Source of the DNA: Pseudobacter sp.
GTDB lineage: Bacteria; Bacteroidota; Bacteroidia; Chitinophagales; Chitinophagaceae
Length of the DNA: 64,000 nucleotides
Assembly: GCA_017849455.1 (NCBI GenBank)
Contig: JAFIGX010000024.1
Span: 620,001-684,000 of the forward strand
Direction: 5' to 3'
Shown: piece by piece, positions 26,165 to 35,473 of the stretch
Layout: the number at the start of each line of letters is the position of its first letter
How positions within the stretch are numbered: position 1 is the first letter of the stretch
Notes under the pieces: model-generated
The model's input: the letters and a program-made list of their open reading frames with translations, nothing else
Databases searched by the model: none
What the model was told of the DNA's origin: nothing
Made by a program: the position numbers and the translations under genes

Positions 26165-26295
26165 AGGAACCAGACAATTCTAATCACCGGATCATCATCC
26201 GGATTTGGCAAGGCAACTGCCCGTTTATTCGCAGGATATGGATGGAATGTAATTGCCACGACGGGTTCGCCGGAAAAGACTGGAAAATGCAGAAA
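26165..26295 (+). pseudogene. short-chain dehydrogenase/reductase, N-terminal fragment
   Basis: The frame reads NQTILITGSSSGFGKATARL, then FAGYGWNVIATTGSPEKTGK: the first beta-alpha-beta of an SDR with the TGxxxGxG nucleotide-binding motif. No ATG precedes it in frame, and after about 26295 similarity ends; the catalytic Ser-Tyr-Lys region is absent. The rest of 26296-26595 contains no gene that I can support. Deletion of a once-complete AraC/SDR pair is the simplest explanation. Confidence 0.6.
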
Positions 26296-26595
26296 GGGAA
26301 ATAATTACTACGAACCGGGTAATATGCTCACTGGTCCCGCCTGCTTTTCAGCCCATCTTTGTATCGTCGATTCCAAACAAAAACTTCAAAATCAAAAAAG
26401 ATGGAAAAGCAAGTAAATCAACAAGCAGTAAGAAACGTAGTATTAATATAGCGTGCATTCGCTGAAGGTGGTTAACTTTTATATGTGATCAACAAAGGAG
26501 ATTATAATGCAGATAGATAACGAGGAGTATTAATGATTTGTTAATATCATGCTGATAGGTCTTCCTCAAAGTGGTATGTTTTTTTAAGAAACATC

Positions 26596-28005
26596 ATGAG
26601 AAAGTTAACTTCTAAAGTCCAATTCAAAAACAGATCATGGCTGTACATGATCTTTATCTGCATAGTAGTTGCCAGTTGTTCCAAAAAGGAATCGATACCT
26701 ACTCCGCCAGAACCCAAGGCATTTCAGCAACTTAAAGTGACTAACTCGGCCAACTCATTGAAGATGGTTACCCTGTTACAGGAAAATTTTGAACAGGGAA
26801 TCAAGAGGAGTTATGCTGCCGGTGATGTGCAACTGTCAAGTGGTTCATGGAATCTCTCCGATGCCTTGATTGGAACACTCGAATCTGATAGAAAAGAAGG
26901 AAATAAATCTGTCCGTGTTAGAAACAGTGGAATTGTACACATGAACTTTGATCTACAACTAAAAGGCCAGGTAACGATCACTGTGAAACATGCGATATTC
27001 GGTGAGGATGACAATGGTACATGGGAGCTTTGGGCATCTACTGATCAAGGTGGTACTTATTTCAAGATTGGCAATTCTGTTTCGAGTAACACTACCGAAT
27101 TGCAAGTAGCCTCTTTTTCAATAAATTCTTATGGGCCAATTCGCTTTGAGTTACGAAAAACTGACAACGGAAGTAACCGCTTAAATTTCGATGATTTTAC
27201 TGTTACAGGGCAAAGCGAACCAGGTGGAGGTGGTGACACTACGGTAGTACCGGGAGACAATGATCATTTATTACTGGGTAACCCAAGTAACGCTTCCAGT
27301 TCCGTTATGATGTTCAATAATTACTTAATGGACAAGATATATTATAAGTTGTCATATAGCAGGGATAGGGGTGAACCTAATTGGGTTTGTTGGCATCTTT
27401 CGGCTGAAGATCTTGGTGATGTCTCCAGGTCCAATGATTTTCGGGCAGATCCGACACTGCCAGATGGCTGGTATCAGGTACAAAATACAAGTTACACCCG
27501 TAGTGGTTTTGATCGTGGCCATAACTGCCCTTCTGGCGATCGGACTGCGACGGAAGGCGCTAATTCTGCTACCTTTCTCATGACCAATATGATTCCCCAG
27601 GCCCCCAACCACAACCGAAGGATGTGGGCTAATCTGGAAAATTATACTCGTTCCCTGGTACGGGCAGGAAACGAGGCCTATGTTATCATGGGTAGTTATG
27701 GTGCCGGAGGCACTGGCAGTAATGGAAATGCGACAACGATAGATAATGGAAATGTCACTGTTCCGAGCAATATATGGAAGATCATACTGGTTTTACCTAA
27801 TGGGAACAACGATTTAAAACGCATTTCTGCAAATACCAGGGTTATAACTGTCAATACGCCCAATAACAACGAAGTAACTACAAGTTGGTCTACCTATCTT
27901 ACTTCCATAAACGATATTGAAAGAGTTACGAATTATAGCCTACTGACCAATGTGCCTGAAAACATACGAGTTGTGTTGAAAACAAAGGTTGATAGCGGAG
28001 AATAA
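26596..28005 (+). CDS. exported DNA/RNA non-specific endonuclease (NucA/EndA type)
   Basis: 469 residues. The N-terminus is a lipoprotein signal (IVVASCSKKE at about 26-35), followed by a beta-sandwich region (about 55-205) with a GTWELWASTDQGGTYFKI motif and a Gly/Asp linker. The nuclease domain starts near 220. It carries SGFDRGHNCPSGDRT with the catalytic His at about 309 in the DRGH motif, and MTNMIPQAPNHNRRMWANLE with the metal-binding Asn and the Glu. Such enzymes degrade DNA and RNA without sequence preference and need Mg. A surface lipoprotein version suggests nutrient scavenging or defence outside the cell. An 11-bp inverted repeat (AACGAGGAGTA at 26519-26529 and its complement at 28053-28063) flanks it. 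Confidence 0.93.
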   Translation: MRKLTSKVQFKNRSWLYMIFICIVVASCSKKESIPTPPEPKAFQQLKVTNSANSLKMVTLLQENFEQGIKRSYAAGDVQLSSGSWNLSDALIGTLESDRKEGNKSVRVRNSGIVHMNFDLQLKGQVTITVKHAIFGEDDNGTWELWASTDQGGTYFKIGNSVSSNTTELQVASFSINSYGPIRFELRKTDNGSNRLNFDDFTVTGQSEPGGGGDTTVVPGDNDHLLLGNPSNASSSVMMFNNYLMDKIYYKLSYSRDRGEPNWVCWHLSAEDLGDVSRSNDFRADPTLPDGWYQVQNTSYTRSGFDRGHNCPSGDRTATEGANSATFLMTNMIPQAPNHNRRMWANLENYTRSLVRAGNEAYVIMGSYGAGGTGSNGNATTIDNGNVTVPSNIWKIILVLPNGNNDLKRISANTRVITVNTPNNNEVTTSWSTYLTSINDIERVTNYSLLTNVPENIRVVLKTKVDSGE

Positions 28006-28096
28006 CCTTAAATTTCAGTTGCCACTTAGGTACAGGCTCTTACTTTTAGCCGTACTCCTCGTTGTCTGCCTATTTTTCAACGGGATCACAAAAAAC

Positions 28097-28132
28097 AAAA
28101 AGCCTTGAAATGAACATATTTCAAGGCTTTTT
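28097..28132. terminator. intrinsic terminator-type hairpin
   Basis: AAAAAGCCTTGAAAT (28097-28111) is exactly complementary to ATTTCAAGGCTTTTT (28118-28132) with a 6-base loop, ending in a T-run. It follows the endonuclease stop by about 90 bases and should end its transcript. Confidence 0.85.
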
Positions 28133-28216
28133 CTATTTCGCTTAAATATTGATTATAGGCGCACTGAATGAATTTGTGGCCACCAAAATTATTTGGGCGC
28201 ACTGCAAGAATAATAT

Positions 28217-28235
28217 TATCTTAGCAACTAAGATA
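28217..28235. promoter_or_regulatory. candidate MarR operator
   Basis: TATCTTAG-CAA-CTAAGATA is a perfect 8-bp inverted repeat with a 3-base centre, 21 bases before the MarR start codon. A partial second half-site (TAAATAAGATA) follows at 28241-28251. Size, symmetry and position match MarR dimer sites, and predict autoregulation plus control of the downstream enzyme. Confidence 0.7.
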
Positions 28236-28255
28236 TTTTCTAAATAAGATAAAAA

Positions 28256-28711
28256 ATGGATAATGACCTAATCAGACAAATAAGGAAGCTGAACCAGCTT
28301 CATTCCTACACCTCCATTCAGATGCACGAGGCCATTGCCCGAAAGGCAGGGCTTTCGGGAACAGACCATAAATACCTGGGATTTTTATTGCAGAAAGGGC
28401 AAATGACGGCAGGCGAGCTTTCAAATTTAACAGGGTTAACGACAGGTGCGGTTACAGGATTGATAGACAGGTTTGAAAAGAAAAGACTGGTGAAAAGACA
28501 ATTTGCCGAAGACGACAGACGGAAGGTGATCATTGTACCAAACACCAAAAACATAATGACACTTTTAGTACCGCTTTATAAAGAATTCCGAACCAAGTCG
28601 GAAAAACTTATTGCTTCATTTTCAAGCAAGGAGATCAAGATCATTGAATCCTACTTTTTGAGAGCAATTGAAATAATGATTGAAACAACCAATAAGCTCA
28701 ACAAGAAATAA
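28256..28711 (+). CDS. MarR-family transcriptional regulator
   Basis: 151 residues with the full MarR winged helix: YLGFLLQKGQMTAGELSNLT, then GLTTGAVTGLIDRFEKKRLV as the recognition helix, and RQFAEDDRRKVIIV as the wing with the conserved DxR. The flanking helices for dimerisation are present. A perfect palindrome lies just upstream of the gene, and the rifampin phosphotransferase-type gene starts 8 bp after its stop, so the regulator likely represses this two-gene operon and releases it on binding a small aromatic ligand, perhaps the antibiotic itself (inference). Confidence 0.95.
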   Translation: MDNDLIRQIRKLNQLHSYTSIQMHEAIARKAGLSGTDHKYLGFLLQKGQMTAGELSNLTGLTTGAVTGLIDRFEKKRLVKRQFAEDDRRKVIIVPNTKNIMTLLVPLYKEFRTKSEKLIASFSSKEIKIIESYFLRAIEIMIETTNKLNKK

Positions 28712-28718
28712 TCTAACA

Positions 28719-31343
28719 ATGAATAGTAGGAGTGTCTACGTACTTGGGTTTCAGGAAGTCGATAAAACAAAGATTGCCATGGTCGGGGGTAAGGGGGCGA
28801 ACCTGGGAGAACTTTCTAAGATCGGAGGACTGCGCATACCAGGCGGCTTTTGTATATCCACTGAAGCCTTTAAAAGGATCATCGGGGAAATGCCATCGAT
28901 TAATGAATTAGTTGACCAGTTATCACTACTAAAGGTGGAAGACCGGGATAAGATCGGTGAGCTTAGCGCTGAGATCCGCAGGGTCATCGAAGGGATAGCC
29001 ATTCCTGAAGATATTATTGCAGAGATCACCCACCACCTCTCCAGGCTTGATGAAAAAATGGCCTATGCAGTACGGTCCAGCGCAACTGCAGAGGATTTGC
29101 CGACGGCCTCTTTTGCAGGACAGCAGGATACGTATCTGAACATTATCGGAAAGAAGGCCATCCTGAAGCATGTCAGCAAGTGCTGGGCATCGCTGTTTAC
29201 CGAGAGGGCAGTAATTTACCGCCTTCAAAACGGCTTCGACCACCGTAAAGTCCGGTTAGCCGTGGTTGTCCAAAAGATGATCTTTCCCCAGGTGGCAGGA
29301 ATTTTGTTTACTGCCGATCCAATCACTTCTAACAGGAAGGTGTTGTCCATCGATGCCGGCTTTGGCCTTGGAGATGCCCTGGTCTCCGGTCTGGTGAATG
29401 CTGATATCTATAAAGTGCGTAACGGCCAGGTTATCGATAAGAAGATATCCACCAAGAAACTGGCTATTTATGCTGAAAAAAATGGCGGTACGAAAGAACA
29501 GGAGATCGAACCTGCGCAGCAGAACAGGCAAGCCTTGACGGATGAGCAGATCTTACAGCTTGAGCGCATGGGCAGAAAGATCGAAGAGCATTTCGGCTGT
29601 CCCCAGGACATCGAATGGTGTATGGCTGATGATACATTCTATTTTGTCCAGAGCCGGCCGATCACTACATTATACCCCATCCCTGAAGCAAATGACCAGG
29701 AAAACCATGTTTATCTATCTGTCGGTCATCAACAAATGATGACCGATCCCATGAAACCTTTGGGAATTTCATTATGGCAGTTAACTGCTGTTCGACCCAT
29801 GTTTCAAGCGGGTGGAAGATTATTTGTTGATGTTACCAATAATCTTGCTTCATCTGAAAGCAGAGAAATTATATTGGATGTACTGGGAAAATCCGATCCG
29901 CTCATAAAAGACGCATTGTTGACCATCATAGGGTGGGGGGATTTCATTAAATCGTTGCCCAATGATGAAAAAGCACAGGAGCCCGGCAAAAGCAATAAAG
30001 GCATGCCGCCTACGGATTTTAAAACACTTACCGAATACGATCCGGTAGTCGTTTCTGATTTGATTAAACGTAATCAAATATCGATAGAAGAGTTAAAACA
30101 AAACATCCAAACGAAATCAGGATCGAATCTTATTGATTTTATCCTGGAAGACACCCGGCAATCCAGGAAGACCTTATTTGAGCCACAAAGTTTTGGTGTG
30201 ATTATGACTGCCATGAATGCTTCATCATGGATCAATGAAAAAATGATGGAGTGGTTAGGTGAGAAGAACGTAGCAGACACACTTTCTCAATCTGTACCCA
30301 ACAATATCACTTCGGAAATGGGGCTGGCGCTGTTGGATGTCGCAGATGTGATTCGTCCCTATCCGGAGGTAGTTGATTATTTAAAACATGTAAATGAGGA
30401 TAGTTTTTTGGATGACCTGGTTAAGTTTGATGGTGGACAGGAAGCCCAGGACGCTATCTGTGCTTTTCTTAACAAATACGGAATGCGATGTGTAGGAGAG
30501 ATCGATATTACCAGAACCCGTTGGAGCGAAAAGCCGGCAATACTTGTTCCCATGATCCTCAGTAATATCAAAAACTTCGAGCCTGATGCCAGCCGCCGGA
30601 AATTTGAGCAAGGACTACAGGAAGCGTTGAAAAAAGAACAAGAATTATTAGACCGATTGAAGCAATTACCGGGGGGTGAACAAAAAGTAAAAGAGGCAAA
30701 ACGAATGATCGGTCTAACCAGGAATCTTATCGGTTATCGTGAATATCCAAAATACGGCATGGTTAATCGCTACTTCGTTTATAAACAGGCTTTACTGAAA
30801 GAGGCCGGACAACTCATACAAGCTAACATTATACATGAAAAAGAAGATATATACTATCTCACTTTTGAAGAGCTTCAGGAAGTTGTACGCACCAATGAAC
30901 TGGATTATTCGATCATCAGCAAACGAAAAGACGAGTACAAATTTTATGAAAAACTATCTCCACCACGTGTTATCACGTCTGATGGTGAAATTGTTAGAGG
31001 TAAGTACAAACGGGAAGATATTCCAATGAAGGCTATTGTAGGTCTGCCTGTATCTTCCGGAGTTATAGAAGGACGGGCGCGTGTGATCTTAAAGATAGAA
31101 GATGCTGATCTGGAAGATGGAGATATATTGGTCACCCCCTTTACCGACCCTAGCTGGACACCATTGTTTTTATCCATAAAAGGTCTGGTCACCGAAATTG
31201 GTGGACTGATGACCCATGGAGCAGTTATCGCACGTGAATATGGCTTGCCGGCAGTTGTCGGAGTGGAGAATGCAACCAGGCTGATCAAAGACGGGCAGAG
31301 GATCCGGGTGAATGGAACGGACGGGTATGTAGAAATACTATAG
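28719..31343 (+). CDS. rph: rifampin phosphotransferase-type enzyme (PEP-synthase-like)
   Basis: The start at 28719 (MNSRSVYVLGFQEVDK) is chosen; an in-frame start at 28680 overlaps the MarR gene. 874 residues. The N-terminal ATP-grasp domain has VGGKGANLGELSKI, YAVRSSATAEDLPTASFAGQ and ECPQDIEW-type metal residues (GCPQDIEWCM). A central helical domain (about 340-760) occupies the place of the antibiotic-binding domain. The C-terminal swivelling domain has GGLMTHGAVIAREYGLP with the phospho-carrier His at about 833. The protein ends after that domain, with no PEP/pyruvate barrel, the order known for Rph rather than for PEP synthase. Rph transfers the ATP beta-phosphate to rifamycins, inactivating them. 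The substrate here is inferred from architecture and MarR neighbour. Confidence 0.82.
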   Translation: MNSRSVYVLGFQEVDKTKIAMVGGKGANLGELSKIGGLRIPGGFCISTEAFKRIIGEMPSINELVDQLSLLKVEDRDKIGELSAEIRRVIEGIAIPEDIIAEITHHLSRLDEKMAYAVRSSATAEDLPTASFAGQQDTYLNIIGKKAILKHVSKCWASLFTERAVIYRLQNGFDHRKVRLAVVVQKMIFPQVAGILFTADPITSNRKVLSIDAGFGLGDALVSGLVNADIYKVRNGQVIDKKISTKKLAIYAEKNGGTKEQEIEPAQQNRQALTDEQILQLERMGRKIEEHFGCPQDIEWCMADDTFYFVQSRPITTLYPIPEANDQENHVYLSVGHQQMMTDPMKPLGISLWQLTAVRPMFQAGGRLFVDVTNNLASSESREIILDVLGKSDPLIKDALLTIIGWGDFIKSLPNDEKAQEPGKSNKGMPPTDFKTLTEYDPVVVSDLIKRNQISIEELKQNIQTKSGSNLIDFILEDTRQSRKTLFEPQSFGVIMTAMNASSWINEKMMEWLGEKNVADTLSQSVPNNITSEMGLALLDVADVIRPYPEVVDYLKHVNEDSFLDDLVKFDGGQEAQDAICAFLNKYGMRCVGEIDITRTRWSEKPAILVPMILSNIKNFEPDASRRKFEQGLQEALKKEQELLDRLKQLPGGEQKVKEAKRMIGLTRNLIGYREYPKYGMVNRYFVYKQALLKEAGQLIQANIIHEKEDIYYLTFEELQEVVRTNELDYSIISKRKDEYKFYEKLSPPRVITSDGEIVRGKYKREDIPMKAIVGLPVSSGVIEGRARVILKIEDADLEDGDILVTPFTDPSWTPLFLSIKGLVTEIGGLMTHGAVIAREYGLPAVVGVENATRLIKDGQRIRVNGTDGYVEIL

Positions 31344-31348
31344 AGTAT

Positions 31349-31954
31349 TTACAATTTCACCTTATATTTTTCCATTACCTGGTTTAGCAGGTCAAAACGA
31401 TAATGAATATCGAACTTTTTTTCTAGCCGCCTGAAGTCGCTCGCTTTGGGACGATTATTATTTTCAAATAATAAAGCCAGTTCCTGCATATAATATTCAT
31501 GTCCTCCGGGAATACAAATGTCGATCGTCTTTGCCGCCTCACCGCTGCTATTCCAGAAAGTATGTACCATGCCTTTTGGTCGCAAATGCCATCCTCCTGC
31601 ATTCACTTCGGTAATCTTACTTCCGGTCATAAATACCACCGTCCCTTCCAAAACCCTGCATATTTCATCTGTTTTTGTATGATAATGCGGTGGTGCTCCC
31701 AACTCTCCCGGCTGAATGACGGATTCCCACAAGCCAAGATGATTGGAGGTTTCCCTGCTGCTGAGTTTGAAGGTCAAATTCATATCGCCCACTTTACCTT
31801 TTTTGCCTTCGCCGGGAGGGATGTAAATAGTTGCAGGGTCCTGATCAGGATGCTCAGTTGATCCATAACCCATAAACGGCAAAATACCGGCCCCCAGTGT
31901 CAGGGCCGCAACACGCCGTATCAACTGGCGACGGCTACTTGATGAGTGATGCAT
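31349..31954 (-). CDS. Tat-exported cupin-domain protein
   Basis: 201 residues. The N-terminus SSRRQLIRRVAALTLGAGIL is a twin-arginine signal. The mature part is a single cupin with HYHTKTDEICRVLEGTVVFM and RPKGMVHTFWN carrying the His/Glu metal set. Folded, metal-loaded export by Tat fits. It follows the AraC gene by 61 bp on the same strand and may be the last gene of the oxidative utilisation operon, or a separate unit. The reaction is unknown. Its end is 5 bp from the convergent rph stop. Confidence 0.85.
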   Translation of the reverse strand: MHHSSSSRRQLIRRVAALTLGAGILPFMGYGSTEHPDQDPATIYIPPGEGKKGKVGDMNLTFKLSSRETSNHLGLWESVIQPGELGAPPHYHTKTDEICRVLEGTVVFMTGSKITEVNAGGWHLRPKGMVHTFWNSSGEAAKTIDICIPGGHEYYMQELALLFENNNRPKASDFRRLEKKFDIHYRFDLLNQVMEKYKVKL

Positions 31955-32015
31955 AAAAATAATTTTCTACAAAACTATTTTTGCATTTTAAAAGCAAATA
32001 GTATAAATGCGACAT

Positions 32016-32843
32016 TTATTGCCAAACGCTGCCCTGCAGTCGTAAAGGTGTTGCTTCCAGGTCTTTTTGAATAAGGGAAGGCGTAACGCCGGCAAATTCC
32101 TTGAAATCTTTCAGGAAATGCATTTGATCATAATACCCACAGGAATGGGCTATGGAGGTCCAGCTCAAATCGTGGTGTGTCTCTTTCAGATGATATGCGT
32201 TGGAAAAACGGATCAATCTGGCAAATAGTTTTGGAGATAATCCTATTCTTTCTATGCACTTCCTTTCAAACTGCCGGATACTGAGGCAGGAAAGCGAAGC
32301 TGTTTTCTCGATACTGAGATTCCCGTTATATTCCATCAATTCACGGATGGCATAGTCGAAAGGTAAAGCAGTTTTTAACCGATCAAGTTTTTGAAGCAGG
32401 AATGCTTCTGCGATGTTCTTCATATCGAGCCAACTCCGCGCCTCCTTTAGCTTTTCATTTACAATACGAATTTCGCTCCCGAATAATGCATGCGTGTCGA
32501 TGTCCTCATCACATATTTTCCCCATGGGCATTCCGAGCAAACGATACAGCCCTCCTGGGTGAAAAATGATACCGAGCATACAATGATCTTTTCCCAAATT
32601 CAAATTCACCCGTGTAACTTGCGGGCCTACGGTTATGCTGTCCGGCTTTTTTAAAAAAAAACTGTCACCGTCTTTTCGAGTGTATATCGGATCATTGATG
32701 TAGAAATAAATATAGTTCTGGGGAGTAGGAGGGAACGGACAAATAACATCGGCCTTAATATGCCTCAGATCAGCACGAAAAATTACAATTCTGTTTACAA
32801 GGCCCTGCAAAGCCGGATGCGGCTTGAATATTTCCCTCTCCAT
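32016..32843 (-). CDS. AraC-family transcriptional regulator
   Basis: 275 residues. The N-terminal beta-rich domain (PHPALQGLVNRIVIFRADLR, FHPGGLYRLLGMPM) resembles the DUF6597-type sensor domain. The C-terminal half has the two AraC helix-turn-helix motifs: IEKTASLSCLSIRQFERKCI, then SWTSIAHSCGYYDQMHFLKD and FKEFAGVTPSLIQKD. It follows the second Gfo/Idh gene by 41 bp on the same strand, so it may be a downstream operon member. It could respond to an intermediate of the sugar route. Confidence 0.92.
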   Translation of the reverse strand: MEREIFKPHPALQGLVNRIVIFRADLRHIKADVICPFPPTPQNYIYFYINDPIYTRKDGDSFFLKKPDSITVGPQVTRVNLNLGKDHCMLGIIFHPGGLYRLLGMPMGKICDEDIDTHALFGSEIRIVNEKLKEARSWLDMKNIAEAFLLQKLDRLKTALPFDYAIRELMEYNGNLSIEKTASLSCLSIRQFERKCIERIGLSPKLFARLIRFSNAYHLKETHHDLSWTSIAHSCGYYDQMHFLKDFKEFAGVTPSLIQKDLEATPLRLQGSVWQ

Positions 32844-32884
32844 GGTCGATGGTTTCAGGTAAAATATGAACTATTCAGGAAATT

Positions 32885-34102
32885 TCAATGGACCTTCGCC
32901 TGGAAATCATATTCCCGTTTCCATTGTTGCACACTATTCGAATAGATGGCCTCATTGGCAAGATGAACGCATACTGCCGTTCTTGCACCGGTAAACACAT
33001 TCGATGCAGGGCTTTGCCGTGTGGTGATGGATTTATGAAAATCCACCAATGCGTAATATGTCCCGTCTTTCACAGGCTCTGAGAGGATGGGGATACCACT
33101 ATCTTTGTTCCAGGTAATCCTGGTCGCACCTGCTACGCCATCTACAGTCTGGAGCTCTTTTCTGGTAGTTGCTTCCGGATAATAAATTCCTTCATTCACC
33201 AGGAGTGAAACAGTTCCTTTGTTCCCTTTCAACTTAAAAATATAACCTTCCCTGGCATTGGCGCAGGTAGCCCCAAAATTGCCGATCATGCCCTCCTTAC
33301 CGTAACGAAGTATGGCCTGCACATTATCATACGTCTCTCTCCCATCGTTGTAAAAATCGATCCCACCGGTACCGGCAATAGATGTTGGGTGTGTATTGAA
33401 TGCCCAATTGATGAAATCTATTTGGTGCGATAACAGTTCTGCCGGGAGACCGCCGGAATATTCCTTGTACATGCGCCAGTTGATCTTTCTTTCCAGGGCA
33501 GGGTCGGGGACGGGCCTGCGCCAATTCCAGTTACGGTCCCATCGGCAATCGATCTGTGTTACCTTACCCAGGTAACCTTTTTCGATCATCTCCTTTACCT
33601 TGTAGTAAAGCGGTGTATAACGATATTGGTGGCCTATCTGCAAAACTTGTTTGGGATATGCTCCTGCTATTTTGATGAGACTGGCAGCCTGCGGAATATT
33701 ATAGGTCATCGTCTTTTCCAGGTAAACCTGTTTACCTGCTTCGAGCGCGTCTTTGGCAACACTGAAGTGCAGGTACAGGGGCACTGCGATGATGACGGCC
33801 CTGATCGATTTGTCGTCCAGTAATTGCCGGTGATCGGAATACTTCCTGAAGGAACCGGCCGGCAATAGCGGTTCTGTTTCTTTCAACCTGAAATCCAGCA
33901 CATCACAAATGGCGGTGATATTGAATTTCTCTGGCAATTCCTTCATTATTTGCATGATGCCTTTGCCACGGTCACCGCAACCGATCACGCCAATATTGAT
34001 ACGGTTGTCAGCATCCATGGCAAAGGTTTTCATGAGACTATTATGCAATAGAACGCCACCGGTAAGTATGCCGGTCTTCCTGATAAAATTTCTACGGCTC
34101 AT
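32885..34102 (-). CDS. Tat-exported Gfo/Idh/MocA-family oxidoreductase (1)
   Basis: 405 residues. A twin-arginine signal (MSRRNFIRKTGILTGGVLLH) precedes a Rossmann domain: NIGVIGCGDRGKGIMQIMKE, the YLEKTMTYNIPQA segment in place of the usual EKP motif, and QIGHQYRYTPLYYKVKEMIE. The C-terminal alpha/beta domain has GGLPAELLSHQIDFINWAFN with the conserved His. Tat export of a nucleotide-binding enzyme implies a tightly bound NAD(P), as in glucose-fructose oxidoreductase. In this operon it probably interconverts a glycoside and its 3-keto form. It starts 14 bp after the other Gfo/Idh gene. Confidence 0.92.
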   Translation of the reverse strand: MSRRNFIRKTGILTGGVLLHNSLMKTFAMDADNRINIGVIGCGDRGKGIMQIMKELPEKFNITAICDVLDFRLKETEPLLPAGSFRKYSDHRQLLDDKSIRAVIIAVPLYLHFSVAKDALEAGKQVYLEKTMTYNIPQAASLIKIAGAYPKQVLQIGHQYRYTPLYYKVKEMIEKGYLGKVTQIDCRWDRNWNWRRPVPDPALERKINWRMYKEYSGGLPAELLSHQIDFINWAFNTHPTSIAGTGGIDFYNDGRETYDNVQAILRYGKEGMIGNFGATCANAREGYIFKLKGNKGTVSLLVNEGIYYPEATTRKELQTVDGVAGATRITWNKDSGIPILSEPVKDGTYYALVDFHKSITTRQSPASNVFTGARTAVCVHLANEAIYSNSVQQWKREYDFQAKVH

Positions 34103-34116
34103 AATTGTTATACGGA

Positions 34117-35451
34117 TCAGATTTTAGGTTCCCATCCCTTCTCGTACTCTCTTTTCCAGAGCTGGGCTGCTTTAGCATCGTTCAAAATATATCCATTACG
34201 CTGATCGATATTCAATGTATGCCCTACCCGTTGAGAGATATTTCCTAATTGAACCCATAAGGTGCTTTTGTAACCGGTTTCAACATCTGCATTGGGCATC
34301 GTATTGTTCCGGATGGAATCAAGAAAATTGGCAAAGTGTACGACATCCAGCCCCTCACTCGGACTGGCGGTATTGCGCCCGTCTATAGCGATATTGGATT
34401 TTGCTTCTTTGACGATTTTGTTCTTTTTGTCGTAGATGGTATAACTGTTCCCGCCTGTGCTCATGCTTCCGCCTTCGCCATAAAAAATAACACCGCGATC
34501 TTCGCCTTCAACGAGCCGTCCATTGCAGCTTCGGCCTTCCCATATCACAGCAGCGCCACCGGAACAGTCATAAGTAATGATCTGTGTATCGGGCGTTTCC
34601 CAATCGTCTTTGAAATGATACCTGCCACCCACGGAATTCACGCGCAGGGGATAATCGATACCAAGTCCCCACCTTACTACATCTATTTCATGCGTACCGT
34701 TGTTCAACGCCTCACCGGTACCCCAATGCCAGAACCAGTGCCAATTGTAATGGATGAGATTACTCCGGAAAGGTTTGCGCGGAGCTGGTCCCTGCCACAA
34801 TTCATAATCCAGTCCGGCAGGTACCGGTATCGTCTGACCGATGCCGATGCTACCCCGGTTATTGGTGTACCAGGCTTTAGCCATGTGTACTTTACCAATT
34901 GCTCCACCCTGCAATTCTTTAATACCCTCTGTCAATACCGGCCAGGAGCGGCGTTGACTACCCATTTGTACTACTCGTTTATATTTCCTCGCAGCCTGTA
35001 TTGCCAGTTCTCCCTCATGAGGGTTATGACTGAGTGGTTTCTCCACGTATACATGTTTGCCCGACTGGCAAGCCAGAATAGTAGCAGGGGCATGCCAGTG
35101 GTCCGGTGTTGCCATAGAGATCGCGTCTATGTCTTTATTGCTGAGAAGCGTACGAAAGTCTTTGGTTGTAGCGGGTTTCTTTCCAATTCTCTTTTCCGCA
35201 AAATCAAGACCTTTTGTGAGCGCTTTATCGTCCACATCGCATAAGAAAGCGATCTCCACGTTTTCCAGTTTACCATAAGCGCCAATATGGGCGAGACCCC
35301 GGCTATTGGTCCCCATCACAGCTACTCTAAGCCTTTCATTAGCTCCAATGATATTGGCATAACTTTTTGCACTGAAACCCAGGCCGCCAATGGCCAGACC
35401 TGCGGAGCCCATTCCAATCCCCTTTATAAACTCTCTTCTTGACTTTTCCAT
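34117..35451 (-). CDS. Tat-exported Gfo/Idh/MocA-family oxidoreductase (2)
   Basis: 444 residues. Tat signal MEKSRREFIKGIGMGSAGLA. Rossmann region LRVAVMGTNSRGLAHIGAYG, then VEIAFLCDVDDKAL, HVYVEKPLSHNPHEG with the conserved EKP, and VVQMGSQRRS. The second domain has WHWFWHWGTGEALNNGTHEI with the substrate-site His, and DYPLRVNSVGGRYHFKDDW. It is longer than its neighbour and only distantly similar, so the two are not a recent duplication. The pair may oxidise and reduce different sugars in the same periplasmic route, followed by cleavage by the 3-keto hydrolase upstream in the operon. Confidence 0.93.
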   Translation of the reverse strand: MEKSRREFIKGIGMGSAGLAIGGLGFSAKSYANIIGANERLRVAVMGTNSRGLAHIGAYGKLENVEIAFLCDVDDKALTKGLDFAEKRIGKKPATTKDFRTLLSNKDIDAISMATPDHWHAPATILACQSGKHVYVEKPLSHNPHEGELAIQAARKYKRVVQMGSQRRSWPVLTEGIKELQGGAIGKVHMAKAWYTNNRGSIGIGQTIPVPAGLDYELWQGPAPRKPFRSNLIHYNWHWFWHWGTGEALNNGTHEIDVVRWGLGIDYPLRVNSVGGRYHFKDDWETPDTQIITYDCSGGAAVIWEGRSCNGRLVEGEDRGVIFYGEGGSMSTGGNSYTIYDKKNKIVKEAKSNIAIDGRNTASPSEGLDVVHFANFLDSIRNNTMPNADVETGYKSTLWVQLGNISQRVGHTLNIDQRNGYILNDAKAAQLWKREYEKGWEPKI

Positions 35452-35473
35452 GAATGATATTTTTTAAGTTGTT

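Noticed and set aside
34336..35244. 302-codon plus-strand frame inside the Gfo/Idh gene
   Set aside because: It is antisense to a complete, well-conserved oxidoreductase and is best explained by codon bias of that gene.
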